Below are positions 34,909 through 44,035 of a stretch of DNA of 54,932 nt, piece by piece. The position numbers and the translations under genes were made by a program. This stretch comes from Jiangella aurantiaca. Its GTDB lineage: Bacteria; Actinomycetota; Actinomycetes; Jiangellales; Jiangellaceae. Numbering within the stretch: the first letter of the stretch is position 1; each line of letters opens with the position of its first letter. The stretch covers positions 1-54,932 of the forward strand of contig NZ_SMLB01000043.1 in assembly GCF_004349105.1 (NCBI RefSeq). The letters are read 5' to 3'. The notes beneath the pieces are model-generated. The model was not told where the DNA came from. It saw only the letters and a list, made by a program, of their open reading frames with translations, and ran no database searches.

Positions 34909-36228
34909 TCAGCCGGTGGCCGCCTCGACCTCGCTGATGAACTGCTCGGCCGCCTCGTCGGGGCCGAGCCGGTCGAAGAGGACCTCGACGTTGATCCGCT
35001 TGATGATGTCGACGACCTCGCCGGCGCCCACCGGCGGCGCGGGCGGGGAGTCCACGACGTCGTCCTGGATCTCCGCCAGGAACTCGGCCTCGGCGACCTG
35101 GTGCTCGGTGAGATCGCCGAGGATCCGTTCCCGCTGTTCGAGGTTGACCGGCAGGCCGCGGTCGGAGCCGATGGCGTCCACGGCGGCCGGGTCGTTGAGC
35201 AGGAAGTCCAGGAACACGGCGGCTTCCTCGGGGTGCTCGGTGTCGGCCGAGATCGAGTAATGCTGGGCCGGCTTCAGGTAGCTGCCGGTGCGCTCGCCCT
35301 CGCTCTCACCGGGCGGCCGGAGCAGCACCAGCTCGCGCCCGGCCGCGGTCGACAGCGCGGCCAAGGTGTTGCTCCAGTACCACGCCATGGCCGCCCTGTT
35401 GGTGCCGATCAGGGTTTCCTCCGGGCTGCCCAGCTCTTGCACCTCGGCCGACAGGGCCGCCTGCGGCGCCCCGCCGCCGTCGCGCAACCGGAGGGAGTAC
35501 TCCCACCACAGCGCGAGCGTCTCAGGAGAGAACGCGAGCGCACCGTCCTTGTCATACAACTCCTCGCCGTGCTGCCGGGCGAGGATCTTGAAGCCGGCCT
35601 CGTTGGCGCCGTAGTCCTGGGTACCGAAGACCGCGCCGCCGGTGTTCGCTGAGATGGTGTTGGCGATCTCGATGTAGTCGTCCCAGGTCCAGGTGGTGTC
35701 GTCGGGCAGCTCCACCCCCGCTTCGGCGAACGCCTGCGGGTCGGCGTAGACGACGTAGGCGTTGACTCCCGTGGGGATGCCGTACAGGCCGCCGTCGACC
35801 TCGCCGCCGTTGATGACGAGGGGATCCAGCTGCGAAGTGTCGATGACGTCGTCGTACTCGGACAGATCCAGCAGAGCGCCCCTGCTGGCGTACTCACGAA
35901 GGAACCGCTCCTCCTGGGAGATGATGTCCGGTGCGTCGCCGGCCGCGACCTGCGTCGCCAGCCGATCCCAGTACTGGCTCCACTCGATGAACTCCCCCTC
36001 GATGTCGATCTCCGGGTGCTGGTCCTCGAACGCGGCGATGGCGTTCTCGGTGAGTTCCCGCCGATCGTCGTTGCCCCACCAGGCGAACCGGAGCGTGACC
36101 GGGTCGTCCGCGCTCGCCGCGGAGCCCTCGGCACCGTCATCGCCGTCGTCGCCACAGGCGCTCACCAAGAGCGCCATCGCCAGCACGCCGGCCATCGAGG
36201 CCCACGTCCTCCTGTGCCTACCGCTCAT
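34909..36228 (-). CDS. Sugar ABC transporter substrate-binding lipoprotein (SBP1)
   Basis: 439-aa family 1 extracellular binding protein with lipobox LVSAC (Cys25). The mature N-terminus has RFAWWGNDDR and further conserved points are IPTGVNAY, DDTTWTWDD and RGLPVN. These are shared with the two other binding proteins of this locus, so the three are paralogues. ATG 36228 follows GAAGGAG. It lies 43 nt after the GH65-like gene in the operon. Ligand is probably an oligosaccharide; identity unknown. Confidence 0.92.
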   Translation of the reverse strand: MSGRHRRTWASMAGVLAMALLVSACGDDGDDGAEGSAASADDPVTLRFAWWGNDDRRELTENAIAAFEDQHPEIDIEGEFIEWSQYWDRLATQVAAGDAPDIISQEERFLREYASRGALLDLSEYDDVIDTSQLDPLVINGGEVDGGLYGIPTGVNAYVVYADPQAFAEAGVELPDDTTWTWDDYIEIANTISANTGGAVFGTQDYGANEAGFKILARQHGEELYDKDGALAFSPETLALWWEYSLRLRDGGGAPQAALSAEVQELGSPEETLIGTNRAAMAWYWSNTLAALSTAAGRELVLLRPPGESEGERTGSYLKPAQHYSISADTEHPEEAAVFLDFLLNDPAAVDAIGSDRGLPVNLEQRERILGDLTEHQVAEAEFLAEIQDDVVDSPPAPPVGAGEVVDIIKRINVEVLFDRLGPDEAAEQFISEVEAATG

Positions 36229-36271
36229 CTCCACACCGCTCCTTCGGGGTCTGGTCGTCCCTGGTTTCGCG

Positions 36272-38374
36272 TCAAGGAGCGGGGACGAGGCCTTCGACCT
36301 CGACCGTCCACCGCCCGTCGTCCGGGAATCCCGGCGCCGGTCCACCGGCGCCGTCCCAGCCGGCGGCCATCAGCGCGACGGCCGCCAGTACTCCCCCGTT
36401 GCCCGGCAGGTACAGCGGCAGCGATGACGTCTGCCGGTTGTGACCGTTCGGGAGGAACTCGTTCTTGCCCACCGGCATGGTCAGCGCCGCGACCGCCAGC
36501 TCCGGCTCGCCGACGCGCGCCGCCGTCATCGCGAGGACCGGGTAGTCCCAGCCCCACGTGCTGTCCCAGTCCCAGTCCCCCAGCACGTCGCGCAGGGTGG
36601 CTCGCATGATCGACGGGTCGATCAGCGGCGTCTCCGGCAGCACGCCCAGGGCGCAGAGCATCGACGGATGGTCGGTGCGGATGGTGTACGGCTCGACGTC
36701 GATGGCGGCGTAGACGCCGTCGCGGACGTGCGGCCGTGCGAGCCCGGCCGCCACCGTGCTCCATCGCTCGTTCGGCGGCAGCCCGGCCCGGGCCCGCCAG
36801 GTCTGCGCGGTCTCCAGCGCCCAGTGCCAGTACGCGAGCTCGAAGCTCGGGTTGGTCGCCCGGGCCCGAATGGACCCGTACGACTCCTGCGCCGGGATGA
36901 CCGGCGGACCCAGCTGGAAGCCGCGCTCCGTCGGCACCGGGAAGTCGGCCAAGAACTCGGCGGTCTCGAAGACGATGCCGGCGAACTCGTCGATCACCTC
37001 GCGGCTCGGCGCGGCCCGGTACAGCAGCTCGGCCAGGTGGATCGGGTGCGGCTGCTGCCAGATGAGGAACGCCCCGATCGGGCTGGGGCTCTCGCGTGCG
37101 TCGGGCCCGACCTGCTTGGGCCAGCGCGCGCCGGCGTATCCCTGCAGCTTCGCCGTCGCCCGGGCCGCGTCCAGCGCCGAGTGGTACCAGCGGAGGCTGC
37201 GGGCCAGCAGCTCGGGCCGGCCCCACAGCGCGAAGTGCGCCGCGTGCCACCAGTGCATCTCGAGGTGGAATCGGCCGCGCCAGGAGTTGCAGACGAGCCC
37301 GGTCTCCTGCGGCGGCAGCGAACCGGCGCAGTTCACCGCGGTGAGGTACTGCGACAGGACGGTGCGCCGCTCGATCTCCGCGGCCCGCTCGTCGGTGCTG
37401 CCGGCCAGCTCGACGGCCCCGCCGCCGGACCAGAACTGCGGCCAGTGCCTCGCCGCGGCGGCCCGCACCTCCTCGAAGGTCTGGGACGGCGGCAGCGCGG
37501 CGGCCGACGGCGCGAAGCCGGCCACGAGGTCGAGCGTGGCAGTGTCGGCGGTGGCCCGGAGCAGGTGCGCGCCGGTCTGTGTCACCGTCAGGCCCGCGGT
37601 GCCGGCGACGGCGACGGCGTACCCGTCGGCGTCCAGTTCGCGGCCCACCCGCCAGCCGCCGCCCGTGCGTTCCAGAGTCGTGCGGTGCGCCTCCGGCCGC
37701 GTCCAGTCGGCGGCGTCGTGCCAGCTCTGCGATCCGTACGGGAACGCCAGCCGCACCGCGAGCCGGCCGGCCCGGATCGCCTCCGAGACGATCCGGACCG
37801 CCAGCACGTCGGCGTCGGGATGGCACACCGTCAGAAGCCGGACCGGCTCGCCGCGCAGGGCGAACGTGCTGTCGATGACGCCGTGCCAGAGGTCGAGCAC
37901 CTGGCGCACGCCGGAGAGGTCGTCCGGCGTGACCGGCACCGCCCGGCCGTCGTCGTCGAGCAGCTCCAGGCCGATGCGGCCGAGGTCGAGGCGGTGCGGG
38001 TTGGCCCGCAGCCACAGCTCGGCCGGCGAGTCGGTGCGGTCGCCGCCGGCGCCGATGCTGCCGGTCATGTCGGCGTACGGCACCGGTCCGCGCGGGGTGT
38101 CGTACGTGATCAGCGTGTCCTCGAGCCGGAAGCCGGCGCCGTCGTCGCCGGCCGGGACGGAGTGCCAGCCCCACTGCGCCTGGGTGCCCAGCAGCGTGCC
38201 GTCGGGGCTGCCGTCGCGCGACCCGACCGGGTAGTGGTCCGGGAAGGTCTGCAGCCCCGTGAGGTCGACGGTGAAGCAGAACTCGCCGTTGCCGACCGAC
38301 AGTGGGGACCGCCCGTCCAGCTCAGTCACCTCGACGTGATGCCGAGACACCAGGGCACGCCGATCGATGCTCAT
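36272..38374 (-). CDS. GH65-like (six-hairpin) glycoside hydrolase
   Basis: 700-aa protein without signal peptide. The N-terminal beta-sandwich region (about 15-270, opening SPLSVGNGEFCFTVDLTG) and an (alpha/alpha)6 barrel with WRGRFHLEMHWWHAAHFALW (about 371-390) are typical of the clan that includes GH65 and GH95. The exact family and catalytic residues cannot be fixed by eye. ATG 38374 overlaps the SBP2 stop (ATGA), a tight link to transport, consistent with cleavage of the imported oligosaccharide in the cytoplasm. Confidence 0.75.
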   Translation of the reverse strand: MSIDRRALVSRHHVEVTELDGRSPLSVGNGEFCFTVDLTGLQTFPDHYPVGSRDGSPDGTLLGTQAQWGWHSVPAGDDGAGFRLEDTLITYDTPRGPVPYADMTGSIGAGGDRTDSPAELWLRANPHRLDLGRIGLELLDDDGRAVPVTPDDLSGVRQVLDLWHGVIDSTFALRGEPVRLLTVCHPDADVLAVRIVSEAIRAGRLAVRLAFPYGSQSWHDAADWTRPEAHRTTLERTGGGWRVGRELDADGYAVAVAGTAGLTVTQTGAHLLRATADTATLDLVAGFAPSAAALPPSQTFEEVRAAAARHWPQFWSGGGAVELAGSTDERAAEIERRTVLSQYLTAVNCAGSLPPQETGLVCNSWRGRFHLEMHWWHAAHFALWGRPELLARSLRWYHSALDAARATAKLQGYAGARWPKQVGPDARESPSPIGAFLIWQQPHPIHLAELLYRAAPSREVIDEFAGIVFETAEFLADFPVPTERGFQLGPPVIPAQESYGSIRARATNPSFELAYWHWALETAQTWRARAGLPPNERWSTVAAGLARPHVRDGVYAAIDVEPYTIRTDHPSMLCALGVLPETPLIDPSIMRATLRDVLGDWDWDSTWGWDYPVLAMTAARVGEPELAVAALTMPVGKNEFLPNGHNRQTSSLPLYLPGNGGVLAAVALMAAGWDGAGGPAPGFPDDGRWTVEVEGLVPAP

Positions 38375-39657
38375 CGGTCCAGCGCCGTCCCGATCTCGGC
38401 GACGGCCTGCTCGGCGGCGTCCTGCGGCGTCATGCGGTCGAACAGCACCTCGCTGTTGAGCCGGGTGACGATGCCAGCGGTCTCGGTGGACCCCACCGGC
38501 GCCGGCGGCACCGGCTCGCCGACGACCTCCTGGAGCCGGTCGAGGTACTCGGCCTCGGCCTGCTGCACCGGGGAGAGCTGGGGCACGATGGCCTCGCGCA
38601 CCTCGCTGTTGACCGGCAGGCCGCGGTCGGTGAGGAACGACTCCGCCGCGGCGGGCTCGTTGAGCATGTAGTCGACCAGCCGCGCGGCCTCCTCCGGGTG
38701 CTCGGTCCGGGCCGAGATCGTGTAGTACATCGACGGCCCGAGCCAGGAGCCCGGCTCGCCGCCGTCCACGCCCGGCGGGATGAGCAGCTGGAGCTGCTCG
38801 CCCGAGGCGGTGCTGAGCGCCTCGAGCACGTTCGACCAGACCAGCGCCATACCGCCCGTGTTGGTGCCGATGAGCGTCTGCTCCGGCGCGCTCTGGCTGG
38901 CCAGTTCCTCGGTCCGGGTGGCCGGCGGCGTGCAGCCGGAGTCGCGCAGTTGCAGCGAGAAGTCCCACCACTCGGTGAGGGTGTCCGCGGAGACGCCGAG
39001 CTCGCCGTCCTCGGTGTAGAGCTGCTCACCGTGCTGTCGCGCCCACAGCGCCAGCGTGTTGTGGTTGGTGAGGTCTTGTGAGCCGTAACCTGTGTCGCCG
39101 AGGGCCGCGCCGATCTGCGTGCACAGCTGCGCGAAGTCGTCCCACGTCCAGCTGGTGTCGTCGGGCAGCTCCAGCCCGGCGGCCGCGAACACGGCCGGGT
39201 TGGCCACCATGGCGTAGCCGTTGACGCCGGTCGGGATCGCGTACAGCGAGCCGTCGATGGTGCCGTGGGCCAGGATGTCTTCGGCGATGTCGTCGGTGCG
39301 GAGGACGTCGTCGACCTCGCCCAGGTCGAGCAGCGCGCCGCGGCCGGCGTACTCGCTGTGGTACGCCCCGCCCATCGTCATGATGTCCGGCGCGTCGCCC
39401 GCCGCCACTGAGGTGGCAAGCTTGTCGAAGTAGGCGCCGAAGTCCGCGTAGTCGATCTCGACCCGGATGTCCGGGTTGTCGGCCTCGAACTTGTCGATCA
39501 TGTCCTGCGTCATCTGCGCCCGGTCGTCGCTGCCCCAGAAGGCATAGCGCAGCTCGACGACCTCGCCTTCACCGCCGCCAGTGGTGTCGTCGCCACCGCA
39601 GGCGGCGAGCAACACGGCGACGGGTATCGCGGCGGCCAGGGCACGGAGGGTTCGCAT
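38371..39657 (-). CDS. Sugar ABC transporter substrate-binding lipoprotein (SBP2)
   Basis: 428-aa extracellular binding protein directly downstream (24 nt) of the permease pair, hence the most likely primary binding protein of this transporter. Lipobox LLAAC (Cys20); RYAFWGSDDR, IPTGVNGY, DDTSWTWDD and RGLPVN mark it as a paralogue of SBP1 and SBP3. Its stop overlaps the GH65-like gene start. Confidence 0.93.
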   Translation of the reverse strand: MRTLRALAAAIPVAVLLAACGGDDTTGGGEGEVVELRYAFWGSDDRAQMTQDMIDKFEADNPDIRVEIDYADFGAYFDKLATSVAAGDAPDIMTMGGAYHSEYAGRGALLDLGEVDDVLRTDDIAEDILAHGTIDGSLYAIPTGVNGYAMVANPAVFAAAGLELPDDTSWTWDDFAQLCTQIGAALGDTGYGSQDLTNHNTLALWARQHGEQLYTEDGELGVSADTLTEWWDFSLQLRDSGCTPPATRTEELASQSAPEQTLIGTNTGGMALVWSNVLEALSTASGEQLQLLIPPGVDGGEPGSWLGPSMYYTISARTEHPEEAARLVDYMLNEPAAAESFLTDRGLPVNSEVREAIVPQLSPVQQAEAEYLDRLQEVVGEPVPPAPVGSTETAGIVTRLNSEVLFDRMTPQDAAEQAVAEIGTALDR

Positions 39658-39681
39658 GAGTCAGGTTCCTTCCGAGAGGGG

Positions 39682-40575
39682 TCACTTGATGCCGGTCGTG
39701 GCGATGCCACGCATGAGGTAGCGCTGCCCGGCGAGGAAGAAGCCGAAGATCGGCCCCAGCGCGACCAGCGACATCGCGAACAACGGCCCCCAGGCGGACT
39801 CGCCCTGGGAGTCGACGAACGTGCGCAGCGCGACGGGCACGGTGTAGAGGTCGGGGTCCGTGACGAAGATCAGCTGGCTGTAGAAGTCGTTCCACACCGA
39901 GATGAAGGTGAAGATCGCCGTCGTCGCCAGCGCCGGCAGGCACAGCGGCATGATGATCCGCCAGAAGATCCGGAAGTGGCCGCAGCCGTCGATACGCGCG
40001 GCGTCGTCCAGCTCACGGGGCAGCCCGCGGATGAACTGCACCATGAGGAAGATGAAGAACGCGTCGGTGGCCAGGAACTTCGGGACGATCAGCGGGTAGT
40101 ACGTGTTGATCCAGTCCAGCTCCGAGAACAGGATGTACTGCGGCACGATGACCACGTGGATCGGCAGCATGATGGTGCCGAGCATCGCGGCGAAGAACAG
40201 CCGCCGGCCGCGGAACTGCAGCCGGGCGAACGCGTAGGCGGCCATCGCGCAACTGAGCAGGTTGCCCACCACCGAGAAGCCGACGATGATCGCCGAGTTG
40301 ATCAGGTAGTGGTGGAACGGGCGGGCCAGGGCGTTCCAGCCCTCGGTGTAGTTGCCGAAGTCGAACTCGCTCGGGATGATCGACGCGTCGCGGAAGATCA
40401 GGTCCGACGGCTTGAACGAGCTCGACACCATCCACAGCAGCGGATAGAGCATCGCGAAGCCGAACACGATGAGCACGACGTGCTTGAGCAGCCGGCGCCT
40501 GCGGCCGTCGCGGCGACGCCGGGCGGCCAGGGCCGCGGGATCCGGCGCGGCGATCGATTCGAGGTCAGTCGCCAT
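39682..40575 (-). CDS. Sugar ABC transporter permease, MalG/AraQ type
   Basis: 297-aa inner-membrane permease with six predicted helices. The EAA loop for ATPase contact is DDAARIDGCGHFRIFWRIIMP. A short basic N-terminus (RRRRDGRRRR) precedes TM1. ATG 40575 overlaps the MalF-type gene by 11 nt. No ATPase is encoded in the operon. Confidence 0.93.
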   Translation of the reverse strand: MATDLESIAAPDPAALAARRRRDGRRRRLLKHVVLIVFGFAMLYPLLWMVSSSFKPSDLIFRDASIIPSEFDFGNYTEGWNALARPFHHYLINSAIIVGFSVVGNLLSCAMAAYAFARLQFRGRRLFFAAMLGTIMLPIHVVIVPQYILFSELDWINTYYPLIVPKFLATDAFFIFLMVQFIRGLPRELDDAARIDGCGHFRIFWRIIMPLCLPALATTAIFTFISVWNDFYSQLIFVTDPDLYTVPVALRTFVDSQGESAWGPLFAMSLVALGPIFGFFLAGQRYLMRGIATTGIK

Positions 40576-41542
40576 AGTGCACCCACCGCTTCGCCGCGAG
40601 GAAGTTGATCGCCGTGAAGCCGGCGATGATGACCAGCAGGACCCAGGCCAGCGCCGACGCGTAGCCCATCTCGAACGAGCCGAAGCCGCGCTGGTACGTG
40701 TAGAGCGTGTAGAAGAGCGTGGAGTCGGCCGGTCCTCCGGTGCCGCCGCTGACGATGAACGCCTGCGTGAAGGTCTGGAACGACCCGATGATCTGCAGCA
40801 CGAGGTTGAAGAAGATGATCGGCGTGAGCAGCGGGATGGTGATGCGCCAGAACCTGGTGAACCCGCCGGCACCGTCGACCTCGGCCGCCTCGTAGTACAT
40901 GGTCGGGATCTGCCGCAGCCCGGCCAGGAAGATCACCATCGGCGCGCCGAACGTCCACACGTTCAGCACGATCAGCGTGGACAGCGCGTGGTCGGGATGG
41001 GAGACCCAGCCCTCGCCCTCGATCCCGACCATGCCGAGCAGCTGGTTGATCAGGCCCTCGGTGCCGAAGATCTGCCGCCAGAGGATGGCGATCGCCACGC
41101 TGCCGCCGAGCAGCGACGGCAGGTAGTAGATCGACCGGTAAAGCGCCAGGCCGCGCACGCCGCGGTCAAGGAAGAACGCCAGCGCGAGCGCCAGCGCCAG
41201 CTGCAGCGGCACCGACACGAACACGTAGGTGAACGTCACGCGCAGCGCGGTGTGCAGCCGCTCGTCGTCGAGCATGCGCCGGTAGTTCTCCAGGCCCAGC
41301 CACTCCGGCGGCTGCAGCAGGCTGTACTCGGTGAACGAGAGGTACAGCGAGCCCAGGATCGGGCCGATGGTGATGACCACCATCCCGATGAACCAGGGCG
41401 CGAGGAACAGATAGGCCACGCGGCCCTCGCGTTTGGCGAGCGGACTGCGCCGGTTCCGGCGCGGCTCGGGCGGACCGACCGCCGCCTGCGGTGGTGGCTC
41501 GCCGGGCGCCCGCCCGCGCGAGAACGTCGGGACGGTGGTCAT
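40565..41542 (-). CDS. Sugar ABC transporter permease, MalF/UgpA type
   Basis: 325-aa permease and first gene of the eight-gene leftward operon. A Pro/Arg-rich cytoplasmic N-terminus (about 1-38) leads to six helices; the EAA loop is EAAEVDGAGGFTRFWRITIP. GGAGG precedes ATG 41542. Two LacI-type dyads lie 60-95 nt upstream. Confidence 0.93.
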   Translation of the reverse strand: MTTVPTFSRGRAPGEPPPQAAVGPPEPRRNRRSPLAKREGRVAYLFLAPWFIGMVVITIGPILGSLYLSFTEYSLLQPPEWLGLENYRRMLDDERLHTALRVTFTYVFVSVPLQLALALALAFFLDRGVRGLALYRSIYYLPSLLGGSVAIAILWRQIFGTEGLINQLLGMVGIEGEGWVSHPDHALSTLIVLNVWTFGAPMVIFLAGLRQIPTMYYEAAEVDGAGGFTRFWRITIPLLTPIIFFNLVLQIIGSFQTFTQAFIVSGGTGGPADSTLFYTLYTYQRGFGSFEMGYASALAWVLLVIIAGFTAINFLAAKRWVHYGD

Positions 41543-41602
41543 CGGTGACCTCCTCGCGGTCTCTGTGATCGACGGGCACGGTCGCGGCCAGGAACAAGCG
41601 GA

Positions 41603-41636
41603 GGAAAGCGCTGTCCGTCGAGATACCGATTTCTAG
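41603..41636 (-). promoter_or_regulatory. LacI-type operators upstream of the permease operon
   Basis: GATACCGATTTCTAG (41622-41636) is one of four similar boxes in this locus (others at 41723, 46822 and 46919). Beside it GGAAAGCGCTGTCC (41603-41616) is a CG-centred dyad with one mismatched pair, also typical of LacI-family sites. Confidence 0.65.
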
Positions 41637-41722
41637 CAAGCGTACGGGCGGGTGTCAATTGTGAGCAAGAGCCCGCGGCGATCGGCTGCGAATCCGCAGC
41701 TAGTGACTGTACGCTACGCTGA

Positions 41723-41737
41723 GATACCGGTTACTAG
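41723..41737 (+). promoter_or_regulatory. LacI-type operator upstream of the second Gfo/Idh gene
   Basis: GATACCGGTTACTAG, 26 nt before the ATG at 41763. It matches the box at 41622 at 13 of 15 positions and lies in the same divergent region, so one repressor could control both directions. Confidence 0.65.
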
Positions 41738-41762
41738 ATCGACGCCCGCCTCGGAGGTGCCC

Positions 41763-42917
41763 ATGACCCGCCGCCCGGCTCCCGCACGTGTCGTGCTCGC
41801 CGGCGCCTACGGCTACGGGGCCATCTACCTGCGGCGGCTGGCCGGACTCGCCGCCTCGGGCACCGCCGAGCTGGCCGGCATCTGCGATCCGCGGCCGCCG
41901 TCGCCGGACCTCGACGGCGTACCGGCCGGCACGCCGTGGACCGACGGCCTGCCCGAGCTGCTCGACAAGGTGAACGCTGACGTCGTCATCGTCGCCGCGC
42001 CCATCCACCGGCATCTCGACCTCGCGGAGGCGGCGCTGGCCGCCGGCGCCGACGTACTGCTGGAGAAGCCACCCACGCCCACGCTGGCCGGGTTCGACGC
42101 TCTGACGCATCAGCTGGCCCGCACCGGCCGACGCTGCCAGGTCGGATTCCAGAGCTTCGGCACCGACGCCATAGAGCACGTCCAGCAGCTGGTCGCCGAC
42201 GGCGTCATCGGCGAGGTCCGCGGGGTGGGAGCGGCCGGCGCCTGGGTCCGCACCCGGGCCTACTGGGAACGGTCGGCCTGGGCCGGCCGGCGCGAGCTCG
42301 ACGGCCACCCGGTGGTCGACGGCGTTGTCACCAACCCGCTCGCTCACGCGCTGTCCACGGCGCTGCGCCTGGACGGCAGCGACCGGCGCGGCGACCTCGC
42401 CGACGTGCGCACCGAGCTGTTCCGCGCCAACGACATCGAGGCCGACGACACCTCGTGCGTACGCGTCACGACGACGGGCGGCAGCATCGTCGTCGCGGCC
42501 CTGACGCTGTGCGCGCGGGAGTCGCGCGAGCCGTACGTCGTGGTCGTGGGCAGCCGCGGCCGTGCGGTGCTCTGGTACAAGACCGGCCGGGTCGACCTGA
42601 CGACCCCGGAGGCCACGACCACGCGCGAGTTCCCCTTCACCGACCTGCTCGAGAACCTGCTGGCGCACCGGCGCGACCCGTCGGTGCCGCTCATCTCGCC
42701 GCTGGAGCGATCGGGGGCGTTCACGGAGGTGCTCGAGGCCGTCCGCACGTCATCGCCACCGACGCGCATCACCGAACCGCACCGTGTGCTCGTCGGCGAC
42801 GGCCCCGGCCGGCACCCCGTGGTGAGCGGCGTCGACGACGCCGTCGACCGCGCCGCGACGACGCTGCGCACCTTCCGGGAGCAGGGTCTGCCGTGGGCCG
42901 TGACGGTGGCCTCGTGA
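41763..42917 (+). CDS. Gfo/Idh/MocA-family oxidoreductase, 384 aa
   Basis: Second sugar oxidoreductase of the locus, not closely similar to the first. Nucleotide loop VVLAGAYGYGAIYLRRL, EKP motif VLLEKPPTPT (about 100-109) and a C-terminal domain with VVDGVVTNPLAHALSTAL. CGGAGGTG precedes ATG 41763; the open frame upstream to 41652 contains the operator and is not expected to be translated. It is followed by the LacI gene 53 nt later. Confidence 0.9.
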   Translation: MTRRPAPARVVLAGAYGYGAIYLRRLAGLAASGTAELAGICDPRPPSPDLDGVPAGTPWTDGLPELLDKVNADVVIVAAPIHRHLDLAEAALAAGADVLLEKPPTPTLAGFDALTHQLARTGRRCQVGFQSFGTDAIEHVQQLVADGVIGEVRGVGAAGAWVRTRAYWERSAWAGRRELDGHPVVDGVVTNPLAHALSTALRLDGSDRRGDLADVRTELFRANDIEADDTSCVRVTTTGGSIVVAALTLCARESREPYVVVVGSRGRAVLWYKTGRVDLTTPEATTTREFPFTDLLENLLAHRRDPSVPLISPLERSGAFTEVLEAVRTSSPPTRITEPHRVLVGDGPGRHPVVSGVDDAVDRAATTLRTFREQGLPWAVTVAS

Positions 42918-42970
42918 GCGATACGATCAGTGCCTCGTCCGTGTCGACGGGCACGCCGGGGAGGGGGACC

Positions 42971-43999
42971 ATGACGGCGGAGACCGACGACGACACCCGG
43001 CCGGCCACGATCAGCCGGGTGGCCGAACTGGCCGGGGTCTCCCGGGCGACGGTGTCGCGCGTCATGAACGGCAGCTCCACCGTGGCGCCACATCTGGCCG
43101 AGCGGGTCAGGGAGGCCGCCTCGGCGCTCAACTACCAGCCCAGCGTGCTCGCCCGCAGCCTCGCGGTCGGCCGCACCACCACCATCGCATTGGTCGTGCC
43201 CGACCTCGCCAACCCGATGTTCCAGGACGTGCTGCGCAGCCTCAGCCACGCCGCCGCCACCCAAGGTCACCGCCTACTGGTCGCCGACTCCGAGGAGAAC
43301 GTCGCCGAGGAGGGCCTGATCGCCCTCGAGGCTCGCCGGCGCTGCGACGGCCTCGTGCTCTGCGCACCGCGCATGCCCGACGGCGAGCTGGCCGCGCTGG
43401 CGCCCAAGCTGGCCCCGTTCGTCCTGGTCAACCGCGACGCCGTGGGGTTCTCGGTGCCATCGGTGAACGTCGACTACGCGGCCGGCATCCGCGATCTCGT
43501 CTCCCACCTGCAGGGGCTGGGGCACCACCGGCTCGCCTACCTCGCCGGCCCGCCCACCAGCTCGTCCAACCAGCAACGACTCAGCACGCTGCGCGGGTTC
43601 GCCGCGGCCGGACGCGTCGAGCTGGTCGAGCACGAGTGCGGCGCCACGTTCAGTGACGGCCACGCAGTCGCCGGCCGGCTGCTCGACGACGGCTGCACGG
43701 CCGTCATCGCCTACAACGACCTGGTGGCCTTCGGCGCGCTGTCGGGCCTGCACGAACTGGGCGTCTCGGTGCCCAGGCAGATCTCCGTGGCCGGCTTCGA
43801 CGACATCCCGTTCGCCCGGTACACGACGCCGCCGCTCACCACCGCCGCGGTACCGCCGACCGAGCTGGGTGAGCGGGCCTGGCAGCGTCTGTGGGCACTG
43901 CTGAACGGCGAGCCGCCGCCGGCCGACGCCCGGTTCCGGCCGCGCCTGGTCGTCCGCGGGAGCACCGGCCCGGCGGCGTCGGTCGCCAACGGCGCCTGA
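42971..43999 (+). CDS. LacI-family regulator of the carbohydrate locus
   Basis: 342-aa LacI/GalR protein. HTH ATISRVAELAGVSRATVSRV with hinge MNGSSTVAPHLAERVR; effector domain from about residue 65 (TTTIALVVPDLANPMFQDVL) with the C-terminal VVRGSTGP. GAGGGGG precedes ATG 42971; a GTG at 42914 overlapping the previous stop is an alternative. It is the only LacI gene inside the locus, so it is the best candidate for the four ACCG(G/A)TT boxes. Confidence 0.9.
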   Translation: MTAETDDDTRPATISRVAELAGVSRATVSRVMNGSSTVAPHLAERVREAASALNYQPSVLARSLAVGRTTTIALVVPDLANPMFQDVLRSLSHAAATQGHRLLVADSEENVAEEGLIALEARRRCDGLVLCAPRMPDGELAALAPKLAPFVLVNRDAVGFSVPSVNVDYAAGIRDLVSHLQGLGHHRLAYLAGPPTSSSNQQRLSTLRGFAAAGRVELVEHECGATFSDGHAVAGRLLDDGCTAVIAYNDLVAFGALSGLHELGVSVPRQISVAGFDDIPFARYTTPPLTTAAVPPTELGERAWQRLWALLNGEPPPADARFRPRLVVRGSTGPAASVANGA

Positions 44000-44035
44000 C
44001 CGCCGGGCCGGCTCCTCGCGGCGTCGATCACGCCG

